From Novosphingobium sp. PhB57 (GTDB taxonomy: Bacteria; Pseudomonadota; Alphaproteobacteria; Sphingomonadales; Sphingomonadaceae), in assembly GCF_004342985.1 (NCBI RefSeq), contig NZ_SMBO01000005.1:1-64000 (forward strand): DNA of 64,000 nt. Direction: 5' to 3'. The number at the start of each line of letters is the position of its first letter. The first letter of the stretch is position 1. Both the position numbers and the translations under genes were made by a program. The notes below the pieces were generated by a model. The model had not been told where the DNA came from and did not search any database. It worked only from the letters and a program-made list of their open reading frames with translations. Positions 26,428 to 33,490 of the stretch are shown piece after piece.

Positions 26428-27099
26428 ATGACCATCACCGCTACGCCGACCGCCACCGCCACCCCCGGCAAGTCGCTGATCTCGCCCGACAATCACGCGC
26501 TTGTCCTGATCGACTTCCAGTCGCAGATGGCCTTCGCCACCAAGTCGATCTCGGCCGAACTGCTGCGCAACAACGCCGCCCTGATCTCGCGCGGCGCCAA
26601 GTCCTTCAATGTTCCGACCATCCTCACCACGGTTGCCGAAAAGAGCTTTTCCGGCCCGATGTTCGAAGAGATCACCGAAGCCTTCGACGGCCAGGAAATG
26701 CTCGACCGCACTTCGATGAACACCTGGGAAGACGAAGCCGTGATCTGCGAGATCAACCGCATCGCCAAGCCCCGCATCGTCTTTGCCGGTCTCTGGACCT
26801 CGGTCTGCATCGTCGGGCCGGTCGCTTCCGCCATCGACCAGGGCTTCGAGGCCTATGTCATCACCGATGCCTGCGGCGACATTTCCACCGAAGCGCATGA
26901 ACGCGCGGTGGAGCGCATGATCCAGCTCGGCGCCGTGCCGATGACCTCGCTGCAGTACCTGCTCGAACTGCAGCGCGACTGGGCCCGCACCGAAACCTAC
27001 GATAGCACCACCGGAATCGCCAAGAAGTGGGGCGGCGCCTACGGTATCGGTATCAACTACGCCAAGACCATGTTCGGCGCATCCGAAGGCGGTCACTGA
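26428..27099 (+). CDS. Isochorismatase-like cysteine hydrolase (YcaC-related)
   Basis: A 223-residue cytoplasmic hydrolase of the isochorismatase-like superfamily. The catalytic pair is visible as Asp29 in LVLIDFQSQM and Cys127 in GLWTSVCIVGP. The stretch DRTSMNTWEDEAV (about residues 93-105) is characteristic of the YcaC-related branch. These enzymes cleave amides or related C-N bonds, and substrates of this branch are mostly unknown. The ATG follows AGGAAG. The gene stands 118 bases before an alpha/beta hydrolase read the same way. An inverted repeat about 100 bases upstream is the likely operator. Confidence 0.88.
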   Translation: MTITATPTATATPGKSLISPDNHALVLIDFQSQMAFATKSISAELLRNNAALISRGAKSFNVPTILTTVAEKSFSGPMFEEITEAFDGQEMLDRTSMNTWEDEAVICEINRIAKPRIVFAGLWTSVCIVGPVASAIDQGFEAYVITDACGDISTEAHERAVERMIQLGAVPMTSLQYLLELQRDWARTETYDSTTGIAKKWGGAYGIGINYAKTMFGASEGGH

Positions 27100-27217
27100 T
27101 TTGAAGCTCGGGACCGGCGGCCAGATACCCCCCATCCGGCCCTCACGGACAAGGCTTCCGGTCCCTACCTCCTTTTTCCCGCGAAGACTTCACTCTCAAC
27201 ATCGAAGGATCAGCATC

Positions 27218-28054
27218 ATGGGTTACGTAACCACCAAGGACGGCGTCGAAATCTTCTTCAAGGACTGGGGCCCGAAGGACGCCCAGCCCATCGTCTTCCA
27301 CCACGGCTGGCCGCTCTCGTCTGACGACTGGGACACGCAGATGCTGTTCTTCCTCTCCAAGGGCTTCCGCGTCGTCGCCCATGACCGCCGCGGCCACGGC
27401 CGCTCCGAGCAGGTGAGCGAGGGCCACGACATGGCGCACTACGCCGCCGACGCTTCCGCCGTCGCCGAACACCTCGACCTCAGGAACGCCGTGCACATCG
27501 GCCACTCCACCGGCGGCGGCGAAGTTGCGGCCTATGTCGCCCGCTACGGCATTCCGCAGGGCCGCGTCGCCAAGGCCGTGCTGGTCAGCGCCGTGCCGCC
27601 GATCATGCTCAAGACGGAGGCCTACCCCGGCGGCCTGCCCATGGACGTGTTCGACGGCCTGCGCGCCGGCCTTGCCGCCAACCGCGCCGAGTTCTTCCGC
27701 GATGTCGCCGCAGGGCCGTTCTACGGCTTCAACCGCGAAGGCGCGGACGTGAAGCCCGCCGTGATCGACAACTGGTGGCGCCAGGGCATGATGGGCAGCG
27801 CCAAGGCCCATTACGAAGGGATCAAGGCCTTCTCGGAAACCGACCAGACCGACGACCTGAAGGCGATCACCGTCCCCACGCTGGTCCTCCACGGCGATGA
27901 CGACCAGGTCGTCCCCTACAAGAACGCCGGCGTGCTCCAGGCGGAAATCCTGCCGAACGCCACGCTCAAGATCTACGAGGGCTATCCGCACGGCATGCTG
28001 ACCACCCATGCCGACATGATCAACCCCGACCTGCTCGCCTTCGTGCAGGGCTGA
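27218..28054 (+). CDS. Alpha/beta hydrolase (aryl esterase/non-haem chloroperoxidase-like)
   Basis: A 278-residue alpha/beta hydrolase of the aryl-esterase/cofactor-free haloperoxidase group. Triad: Ser97 in GHSTGGGEV, Asp in HGDDDQVVP near residue 228 and His in GYPHGML near residue 257. The HHGWPLSSDDWD loop is the expected oxyanion region. Such enzymes hydrolyse small aryl esters and can show perhydrolase activity. There is no signal peptide, so it is cytoplasmic. The ATG follows GAAGGAT. The 118-base gap upstream shows no obvious terminator, so co-transcription with the isochorismatase-like gene is plausible. A palindromic repeat lies directly after the stop. Confidence 0.9.
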   Translation: MGYVTTKDGVEIFFKDWGPKDAQPIVFHHGWPLSSDDWDTQMLFFLSKGFRVVAHDRRGHGRSEQVSEGHDMAHYAADASAVAEHLDLRNAVHIGHSTGGGEVAAYVARYGIPQGRVAKAVLVSAVPPIMLKTEAYPGGLPMDVFDGLRAGLAANRAEFFRDVAAGPFYGFNREGADVKPAVIDNWWRQGMMGSAKAHYEGIKAFSETDQTDDLKAITVPTLVLHGDDDQVVPYKNAGVLQAEILPNATLKIYEGYPHGMLTTHADMINPDLLAFVQG

Positions 28055-28077
28055 TAGGAACGTCGCTTTCCATCGTT

Positions 28078-28131
28078 CGTCATTGCGAGCGTAGCGAAGC
28101 AATCCAGGGCGGTTTCCGCCGCGCAATGACG
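28078..28131. repeat. Palindromic intergenic repeat (54 bp)
   Basis: CGTCATTGCG at 28078-28087 and its exact complement CGCAATGACG at 28122-28131 bracket GAGCGTAGCGAAGCAATCC and a GC-rich inner hairpin. This sequence is a familiar dispersed palindrome of alphaproteobacterial intergenic regions; when translated it gives the tell-tale LLRYARNDER. It fills the gap between the alpha/beta hydrolase stop and the XapX gene and may form a stable hairpin in mRNA. No second copy of this type was seen in the window. Confidence 0.75.
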
Positions 28132-28170
28132 ACACGGGGAACCGATTGAACGTTCGAGGAACCCAAAGCC

Positions 28171-28443
28171 ATGAAAGCCTACCTTCTCTCGATCGCTGCC
28201 GGGCTGCTGGTGGGTGTGGTCTACAGTCTCCTCGGCGTGCGTTCGCCCGCCCCGCCGATGATCGCCCTGCTGGGACTGCTCGGCATTCTCCTCGGCGAAC
28301 AGATCGTCCCGCTCGCGAAGAAGATCTGGGCGCACGAGGAAGTCGCCCACTACGTGCAGACAGATTGCCGCAAGCACGTCCTGGGACGCCTGCCAGGGGA
28401 CAAGTTCCCCTGCCGCACGGCCGACCACAAGGCCGAAGCATGA
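28171..28443 (+). CDS. XapX-domain membrane protein (DUF1427)
   Basis: A 90-residue protein whose first 55 residues form two membrane helices (LLSIAAGLLVGVVYSLLGVRS, then MIALLGLLGILLGEQIVPLAKK), matching the small XapX domain. The C-terminal part carries CRKHVLG and a Cys-Arg-Thr tail. The function of the family is unknown; it is often found beside amidohydrolases and small hydrolases, as here. The stop overlaps the start of the amidohydrolase gene as ATGA, so the two proteins are made together. Confidence 0.8.
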   Translation: MKAYLLSIAAGLLVGVVYSLLGVRSPAPPMIALLGLLGILLGEQIVPLAKKIWAHEEVAHYVQTDCRKHVLGRLPGDKFPCRTADHKAEA

Positions 28444-30380
28444 TCACCCGCCGACAGACCATAGCCGGAGCGGCTGCCAGCTCACTCCTGCCCTCACTAT
28501 TCTCCCAATCCGCACGTTCCAAGGAAGCCGTCATGACCGACACGATCATCGTCAACGCCAAGGTCACCACCCTCGACCGCGAAAATCCGCAGGCCGAAGC
28601 CGTGGTCATCCGCGACGGCAAGTTCCTGACCGTAGGCAGCGAACAGGAAGCGCGCGAGGCCGCCGCGCCCGGCGCCGCCGTGATCGACGCCAAGGGCCGC
28701 CGCCTGATCCCCGGCCTGATCGACAGCCACATGCACATCATCCGCGGCGGTCTGAACTTCAACATGGAACTGCGCTGGGACGGCGTGCCGACCCTGGCCG
28801 ACGCCATGGCCATGCTGAAGAAGCAGGTCGACAACACCCCCGCCCCGCAGTGGGTCCGCGTGGTCGGCGGCTTCACCGAGCACCAGTTCGCCGAAAAGCG
28901 CCTGCCGACGATCGCGGAACTGAACGCGGTCGCGCCCGATACGCCGGTGTTCATCCTTCACCTCTACGACCGCGCCCTGCTCAATGCCGCCGCGCTGCGC
29001 ATCGTCGGCTATACCAAGGATACGCCGAACCCGCCGGGCGGCGAGATCGTGCGCGATGCTTCGGGCAACCCCACCGGCCTGCTGCTGGCCCAGCCCAACG
29101 CCACGATCCTCTATTCCACGCTGGCCAAGGGCCCCAAGCTGCCGCAGGAATACCAGATCAATTCCACCCGCCACTTCATGCGCGAAGTCAACGCGCTCGG
29201 CGTCACCGGCGTGATCGACGCGGGCGGCGGCTTCCAGAACTATCCCGACGATTACGAGATCATCGAGAAGCTCCACGCCGAAGATCAGCTGACCGTCCGC
29301 ATCAGCTACAACCTCTTCACGCAGAAGCCGAAAGAGGAACTCGCGGACTTCGCCGGCTGGGTAAAGCAGGTCACGCCGGGACAGGGCGACGACACCTACC
29401 GCCACAACGGCGCGGGCGAGATGCTGGTCTATTCCGCCGCCGACTTCGAGGATTTCCGCCAGCCCCGCCCCGACATGGCGCCCAGCATGGAAGGCGATCT
29501 GGAACCCGTCATCCGCCTGCTCGCCGAGCACCGCTGGCCCTGGCGCCTGCACGCGACTTATGACGAGACCATCGGCCGCGCGCTCGACGTCTACGAAAAG
29601 GTCAACCGCGACATTCCGCTCGAAGGCATCAACTGGTTCTTCGACCATGCCGAGACCATCAGCGACCGCAATATCGACCGCATCGCCGCGCTGGGCGGCG
29701 GCATCGCCGTGCAGCACCGCATGGCCTATCAAGGCGAGGATTTCGTCGAGCGCTACGGCGCCAAGGCGGCCGAGCGCACGCCGCCGATCGCCAAGATGAT
29801 CTCCGCCGGAATCCCCGTGGGCGCCGGCACCGACGCCACCCGCGTCGCCAGCTACAACCCCTGGGTCTCGCTCTCCTGGCTGGTTTCCGGCCGCACCGTG
29901 GGCGGCCTGCGCCTCTACCCCAACGCCAACCGCGTCACCCGCGAAAAGGCGCTGGCGATGTGGACGCACGAGAACACCTGGTTCTCGAACGAGATCGGCA
30001 AGAAGGGCCAGATCAAGGCCGGCCAGCTTGCCGACCTCGCCCTGCTCTCCGACGACTTCTTCTCCGTGCCCGAGCATGACATCGTCCATATTCGCGCAGT
30101 GCTGACCGTGCTGGGCGGCAAGGTCGTCCACGGCGAGGGCGACTATCGCCCGCTCGCCCCGGAACTGCCGCGCCCGATGCCCGACTGGTCGCCGGTCGCG
30201 ACGTTCGGCGGCTATTACCAGACGCCCGAAGCCAGGCAGAAGCTCGCCTCGGCCTGCGGCTGCGCCAGTTCCTGCGGCGTGCACGGCCATGACCACGCCT
30301 CTGCACTGGGCGCCAATGTCCCGGCCGCCGATGTCCAGACGTTCTGGGGCGCACTCGGCTGCGGTTGCTGGGCCGTCTAG
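28440..30380 (+). CDS. Tat-type exported amidohydrolase (Amidohydro_3/YtcJ-like) with Cys/His-rich tail
   Basis: A 646-residue metal-dependent amidohydrolase. The N-terminus MITRRQTIAGAAASSLL is a twin-arginine-like signal; a second possible start at 28533 would remove it, but the ATGA overlap favours the first. Metal-site motifs are PGLIDSHMHIIRGG (HxH, about residue 98), LHATYDE, FDHAETIS and GTDATRVASYNPW. The family hydrolyses amide or ester bonds of diverse N-acyl or cyclic substrates. The last 45 residues are unusual: ACGCASSCGVHGHDH and a terminal GCGCWAV add five or six cysteines and several histidines, probably an extra metal site. The product may therefore need a metal or thiol environment. 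Confidence 0.85.
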   Translation: MITRRQTIAGAAASSLLPSLFSQSARSKEAVMTDTIIVNAKVTTLDRENPQAEAVVIRDGKFLTVGSEQEAREAAAPGAAVIDAKGRRLIPGLIDSHMHIIRGGLNFNMELRWDGVPTLADAMAMLKKQVDNTPAPQWVRVVGGFTEHQFAEKRLPTIAELNAVAPDTPVFILHLYDRALLNAAALRIVGYTKDTPNPPGGEIVRDASGNPTGLLLAQPNATILYSTLAKGPKLPQEYQINSTRHFMREVNALGVTGVIDAGGGFQNYPDDYEIIEKLHAEDQLTVRISYNLFTQKPKEELADFAGWVKQVTPGQGDDTYRHNGAGEMLVYSAADFEDFRQPRPDMAPSMEGDLEPVIRLLAEHRWPWRLHATYDETIGRALDVYEKVNRDIPLEGINWFFDHAETISDRNIDRIAALGGGIAVQHRMAYQGEDFVERYGAKAAERTPPIAKMISAGIPVGAGTDATRVASYNPWVSLSWLVSGRTVGGLRLYPNANRVTREKALAMWTHENTWFSNEIGKKGQIKAGQLADLALLSDDFFSVPEHDIVHIRAVLTVLGGKVVHGEGDYRPLAPELPRPMPDWSPVATFGGYYQTPEARQKLASACGCASSCGVHGHDHASALGANVPAADVQTFWGALGCGCWAV

Positions 30381-30431
30381 CTTCGACGAGCCCTGCCGCA
30401 TGCGGCGGGGTTCATCACATACTATTCCAAA

Positions 30432-30454
30432 ATATCGAACATATCGGACGATAT
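30432..30454 (+). promoter_or_regulatory. Inverted-repeat operator before the VOC gene
   Basis: ATATCG and CGATAT arms enclose eleven bases, with the inner TATCG-GA-CGATA also palindromic. The core ATCGAACATATCGGA matches the repeat at 26326-26346 except for one inserted base. A related GATCGATAG follows at 30461-30469. The 197-bp gap between the amidohydrolase and the VOC gene is AT-rich around this repeat and is the probable promoter region. Confidence 0.45.
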
Positions 30455-30577
30455 TATTCGGATCGATAGCTGTTCGTCCGCACCTTAAACCGATCTCGCA
30501 AGCCCCGCTCACACAGCGAGGGCCGACCGAGACGACGACGAAACGTGCCCCCCGGAAATTTCTCAAGGAGACCTTCG

Positions 30578-31465
30578 ATGAAGCGCTTTGCCCTCCTTTT
30601 TGCCACTGCCGTAATGGCGGCCAGCCCCATCGTCACCCCCGCCTTCGCGGCCCCGACGGCGGACTATTCGGTCGGCGCCCAGTACGACACCACGCACGTC
30701 TACGTGCCGCAGGACCAGTTCGACACTTTCGTCGCCAGCTTCGTCGCCACCTTCGGCGGCACCACCAGCAAGCAGGGCGAATTCCAGGTGACGCCGACCA
30801 CGAGCCTCACCAAGTCGCAACTGGTACTGACGCCCGCGGGCACGATCTCGGTCTTCGGCTTCAAGACGCCGATCCCCTATCCCTTCGGCGACGAGCGCAC
30901 CGGATATCTGGTCACCGACATCGACGCCGCCGTGAAGTCGGCCCGGAGCCACGGCGCGGTGCGCCGTCTGGAGACTTTCCCCGATCCCATCGGCCGGGAT
31001 TCGGTGGTGCAATGGCCGGGCGGCGTGAACATGCAGCTCTATTGGCACACCGCCAAGCCGAACTACGCCAAGCTCGCAACCGTGCCGGAAAACCGTATCT
31101 ACCTGACCGTCGATGCCGCCGATGCCTTCATCAGGAGCTGGACCGGCTTCGCCCATGCCAAAGTCACCGCCGACGACAAGGCCGCCAGCGGCGCCGAGAT
31201 CGGCGAACCCGGCAAGACCGTCCGCCGCGTCTCGATCGACAGCGGCTACGGCAAGATGGTGGTCTACGTTTCCGACGGCCAGTTGCCCTGGCCTTACGGC
31301 CGCGACATGACCGGCTATGCCGTGAGCGATCTCGCTGCCACTCTCGCCAAGGCCAAGGCGGCAGGCGCCGAGACCCTGGTCGCACCCGTCACCGCGAACC
31401 ACCGCCAGACCGCCATCGTGCGCTTCCCCGGCGGCTACGTCGCCGAAATCCACCAGGGAGCATAA
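30578..31465 (+). CDS. Periplasmic VOC (glyoxalase/bleomycin-resistance fold) protein
   Basis: A 295-residue protein with a cleaved signal peptide (MKRFALLFATAVMAAS, cut near AFAAP) and two betaalphabetabetabeta modules, about residues 40-160 and 165-290. This is the tandem-module layout of the vicinal-oxygen-chelate (VOC) superfamily. The first module carries GYLVTDIDAAVKSARSHGA, the second GYAVSDLAATLAKAKAAGAETL and a closing FPGGYVAEIHQ, whose Glu is a standard VOC metal ligand. Secretion is unusual for this superfamily. The ATG follows AAGGAG. A DoxX-like gene follows after three bases, then the porin gene, forming one operon. The reaction is unknown. Confidence 0.82.
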   Translation: MKRFALLFATAVMAASPIVTPAFAAPTADYSVGAQYDTTHVYVPQDQFDTFVASFVATFGGTTSKQGEFQVTPTTSLTKSQLVLTPAGTISVFGFKTPIPYPFGDERTGYLVTDIDAAVKSARSHGAVRRLETFPDPIGRDSVVQWPGGVNMQLYWHTAKPNYAKLATVPENRIYLTVDAADAFIRSWTGFAHAKVTADDKAASGAEIGEPGKTVRRVSIDSGYGKMVVYVSDGQLPWPYGRDMTGYAVSDLAATLAKAKAAGAETLVAPVTANHRQTAIVRFPGGYVAEIHQGA

Positions 31466-31468
31466 GCC

Positions 31469-31942
31469 ATGTCCGGCCTCCCTTCGATCGATCGCACGCC
31501 TCCGGCAGAGCGGCTCGCATTCGTGGGCGCCGTGCTGGACTTCAAGCCGACCGCCTTCCTCGCCCGCCTCGCGCTGGTGAGCGCTTACCTGGTGGGCGGG
31601 GTCGACAAGCTGGGCGACTGGCCCGCAGCGCTGGCGGAGCAGAGCCACTTCGGCCTGACCCCGCCCGCGCTCTGGGCCGGGCTGACCATCACCGTCGAAC
31701 TGATCGGCGCGTTTCTCGTCCTTGGAGGGCGGCTGGTCCTGCAGGGCCGGCTGGTCTGGCTGGGCGCGGGGATGCTCGGCGTGTTCACTTTCCTCGCGGC
31801 GCTGGTGGCCAATGCCTTCTGGACCATGCCCGAAGGCCCCGAGCGCTTCGGTGCGATGAACGCCTTCTTCGAGCATATGGGCCTTGTCGGCGGGTTCGTG
31901 CTCGTGGCGATCCTGGCGCGCAAGGGGGCCGGCGGTGCCTGA
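31469..31942 (+). CDS. DoxX-like membrane protein
   Basis: A 157-residue inner-membrane protein with four helices of the DoxX type: FLARLALVSAYLVGGVDKL, LWAGLTITVELIGAFLVLGG, LVWLGAGMLGVFTFLAALVA and LVGGFVLVAILARK. The conserved helix-1 charge (VDKLGDW) and the Glu in helix 2 are present. DoxX proteins are linked to thiol or quinone redox balance, but no reaction is established for this branch. It begins three bases after the VOC stop. Its own stop (TGA, 31940-31942) lies inside the start region of the porin gene. Confidence 0.8.
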   Translation: MSGLPSIDRTPPAERLAFVGAVLDFKPTAFLARLALVSAYLVGGVDKLGDWPAALAEQSHFGLTPPALWAGLTITVELIGAFLVLGGRLVLQGRLVWLGAGMLGVFTFLAALVANAFWTMPEGPERFGAMNAFFEHMGLVGGFVLVAILARKGAGGA

Positions 31943-33410
31943 CCTCGTCGTCCCGGGCCCGATCCGGGACCGGCGCCTGTCCTCAGGCGCCCTTTCGCGG
32001 GCATGGCGCGGCGCGGCCAGCGGTCCCGGATCGGGTCCGGGACGACGGCTGGCGGCGCTGTCGCTTTCTCTCGCGGCCCTGCTGCCCACCACCGCCCAGG
32101 CCGCGCCGAAGGAAGCGTGGGAGGCCCCCACCCTGTCCATCACGCGCTACGACGAGGACTGGTCGGACCTAGAAGACGCCGAGAAGCGCGATCACCACTG
32201 GACCGGCCCGTTCAAGTACATCCCTCTCGGCGACGACGCCTGGCTCTCCACCGGCATCGAACTGCGCGTGCGGAACGAGAACTACGACGACAACCTCTGG
32301 GGCAGCGCCGAGGCGCCTGACGACGGCTATGTCTGGTTTCGCGCCCTGCCTTATGCCGATCTCCACCTCGGCAAGCTCCGCGCCTTCGTGCAGCCCATCG
32401 CCTCGACCTCGGCGGGCGTCGCGCCAGCGCCCGGCCCGGTCGACGGGTCGGGCATCGATCTCCTGCAGGGTTTTGCCGAGGCCGACCTCGGCCCCGTAAC
32501 CCTGCGCGGCGGGCGGCAGATGCTGTCGCTCGGCACGGAGCGGCTGGTCGGCACACGCTACGGCCCCAACGTGCCGCTCGCCTTCGATGGTCTTCGCGCG
32601 GACGTGGCCCTGGGCGCGGCGACGGTCAGCCTGCTGGCGGTAAGGCCGGTGCAGGCGCGCAAGGGGGATCTCAACGACCGCACCTCGCCTGACGAGGCGC
32701 TCTGGGGTGCCTATGCCGCGCTGCCCGCCCTCGACCTCTACTACCTCGGCTATCGCAACGATGCCGCGCACTGGGGCACGCGCGGCGGCACCGAGACCCG
32801 CCACAGCCTGGGTGCCCGCTGGCACGGCAGCCGGGAGGACTGGCACTGGAACGTCGAGGGCGTCTACCAGTTCGGCCGCTTCGCGAATGGCCCGATCTCG
32901 GCCTGGACGCTGGGCACCGAACTGGGCCGCGCCTTCCCAGACGCGCCGCTGGCGCCCGACCTTACCCTGCGCGTCAATGTGGTGAGCGGCGACAAGTCCG
33001 GGGACACGCGCCAGGACAGCCGCCTCGGCACTTTCAATGCCATGTTTCCCAAGGGCAAGTATTTCGGCGAACTCTCGCCGGTCGGACCCTACAACATCGT
33101 CAATGCCTATTCCTCGCTGGGCCTGCAACTGGCCCCCACCGTCTCGGCCAGCCTCGCGGCCATGGCCTACTGGCGCTATTCCCGCGAGGACGGGATCTAC
33201 GACGTCCCGGGCAACCTGGTCCGCGACGCCGGAGACAGCCGCGCGAAGTTCGTCGGCAAGGAAGTGGAGATGACGCTGGCCTGGCAGGCGAGCGCCGAAC
33301 TGGAAATCTCCGCCTCGCTTTCCGCTTTCGCACCCGGCGCTTTCATCCGCGAGACCGGATCGGCCAAGACCATCCACATGCTTGGCCTCGAAAGCAATTT
33401 CCGGTTCTGA
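31935..33410 (+). CDS. Alginate-export-type outer-membrane porin
   Basis: A 491-residue outer-membrane barrel of the alginate_exp type: GRQMLSLGTERLVGTRYGPNVP, DLYYLGYRN, alternating aromatic strands and a terminal Phe (LESNFRF). Such channels pass small hydrophilic or aromatic acids. The start is odd. The signal peptide core (LAALSLSLAALLPTTAQA) begins only about 38 codons after the GTG at 31935, and no ATG, GTG or TTG lies nearer in frame. The codons between are encoded by a 102-bp palindromic repeat. The GTG follows AAGGGGG and overlaps the DoxX stop by eight bases, which supports coupling. A CTG start after the repeat is the alternative. Confidence 0.82.
   Translation: MPDLVVPGPIRDRRLSSGALSRAWRGAASGPGSGPGRRLAALSLSLAALLPTTAQAAPKEAWEAPTLSITRYDEDWSDLEDAEKRDHHWTGPFKYIPLGDDAWLSTGIELRVRNENYDDNLWGSAEAPDDGYVWFRALPYADLHLGKLRAFVQPIASTSAGVAPAPGPVDGSGIDLLQGFAEADLGPVTLRGGRQMLSLGTERLVGTRYGPNVPLAFDGLRADVALGAATVSLLAVRPVQARKGDLNDRTSPDEALWGAYAALPALDLYYLGYRNDAAHWGTRGGTETRHSLGARWHGSREDWHWNVEGVYQFGRFANGPISAWTLGTELGRAFPDAPLAPDLTLRVNVVSGDKSGDTRQDSRLGTFNAMFPKGKYFGELSPVGPYNIVNAYSSLGLQLAPTVSASLAAMAYWRYSREDGIYDVPGNLVRDAGDSRAKFVGKEVEMTLAWQASAELEISASLSAFAPGAFIRETGSAKTIHMLGLESNFRF
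31946..32047. repeat. 102-bp palindromic repeat inside the porin signal-peptide region
   Basis: The 27-base arms at 31946-31972 and 32021-32047 are inverted copies with 26 of 27 positions matching; both contain CCCGGATCGGG-type cores. Inside, GGCGCCTG and CAGGCGCC form a second hairpin (about 31971-31991). This is a dispersed-palindrome type distinct from the one at 28078-28131. It lies between the first codons of the porin gene and its signal-peptide core, and is read through in frame. Confidence 0.8.
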
Positions 33411-33490
33411 AAGCGCTCCAAATCGCCTTGTGCGCAGGGCCATACCAAGGTTTGCTTGTCCGCCGCCGGCCGCCATGCAATGCGCGCGCC

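Noticed and set aside
28078..28131. Peptide LLRYARNDER read from the minus strand
   Set aside because: It is the known translation artefact of the palindromic repeat, not a gene.
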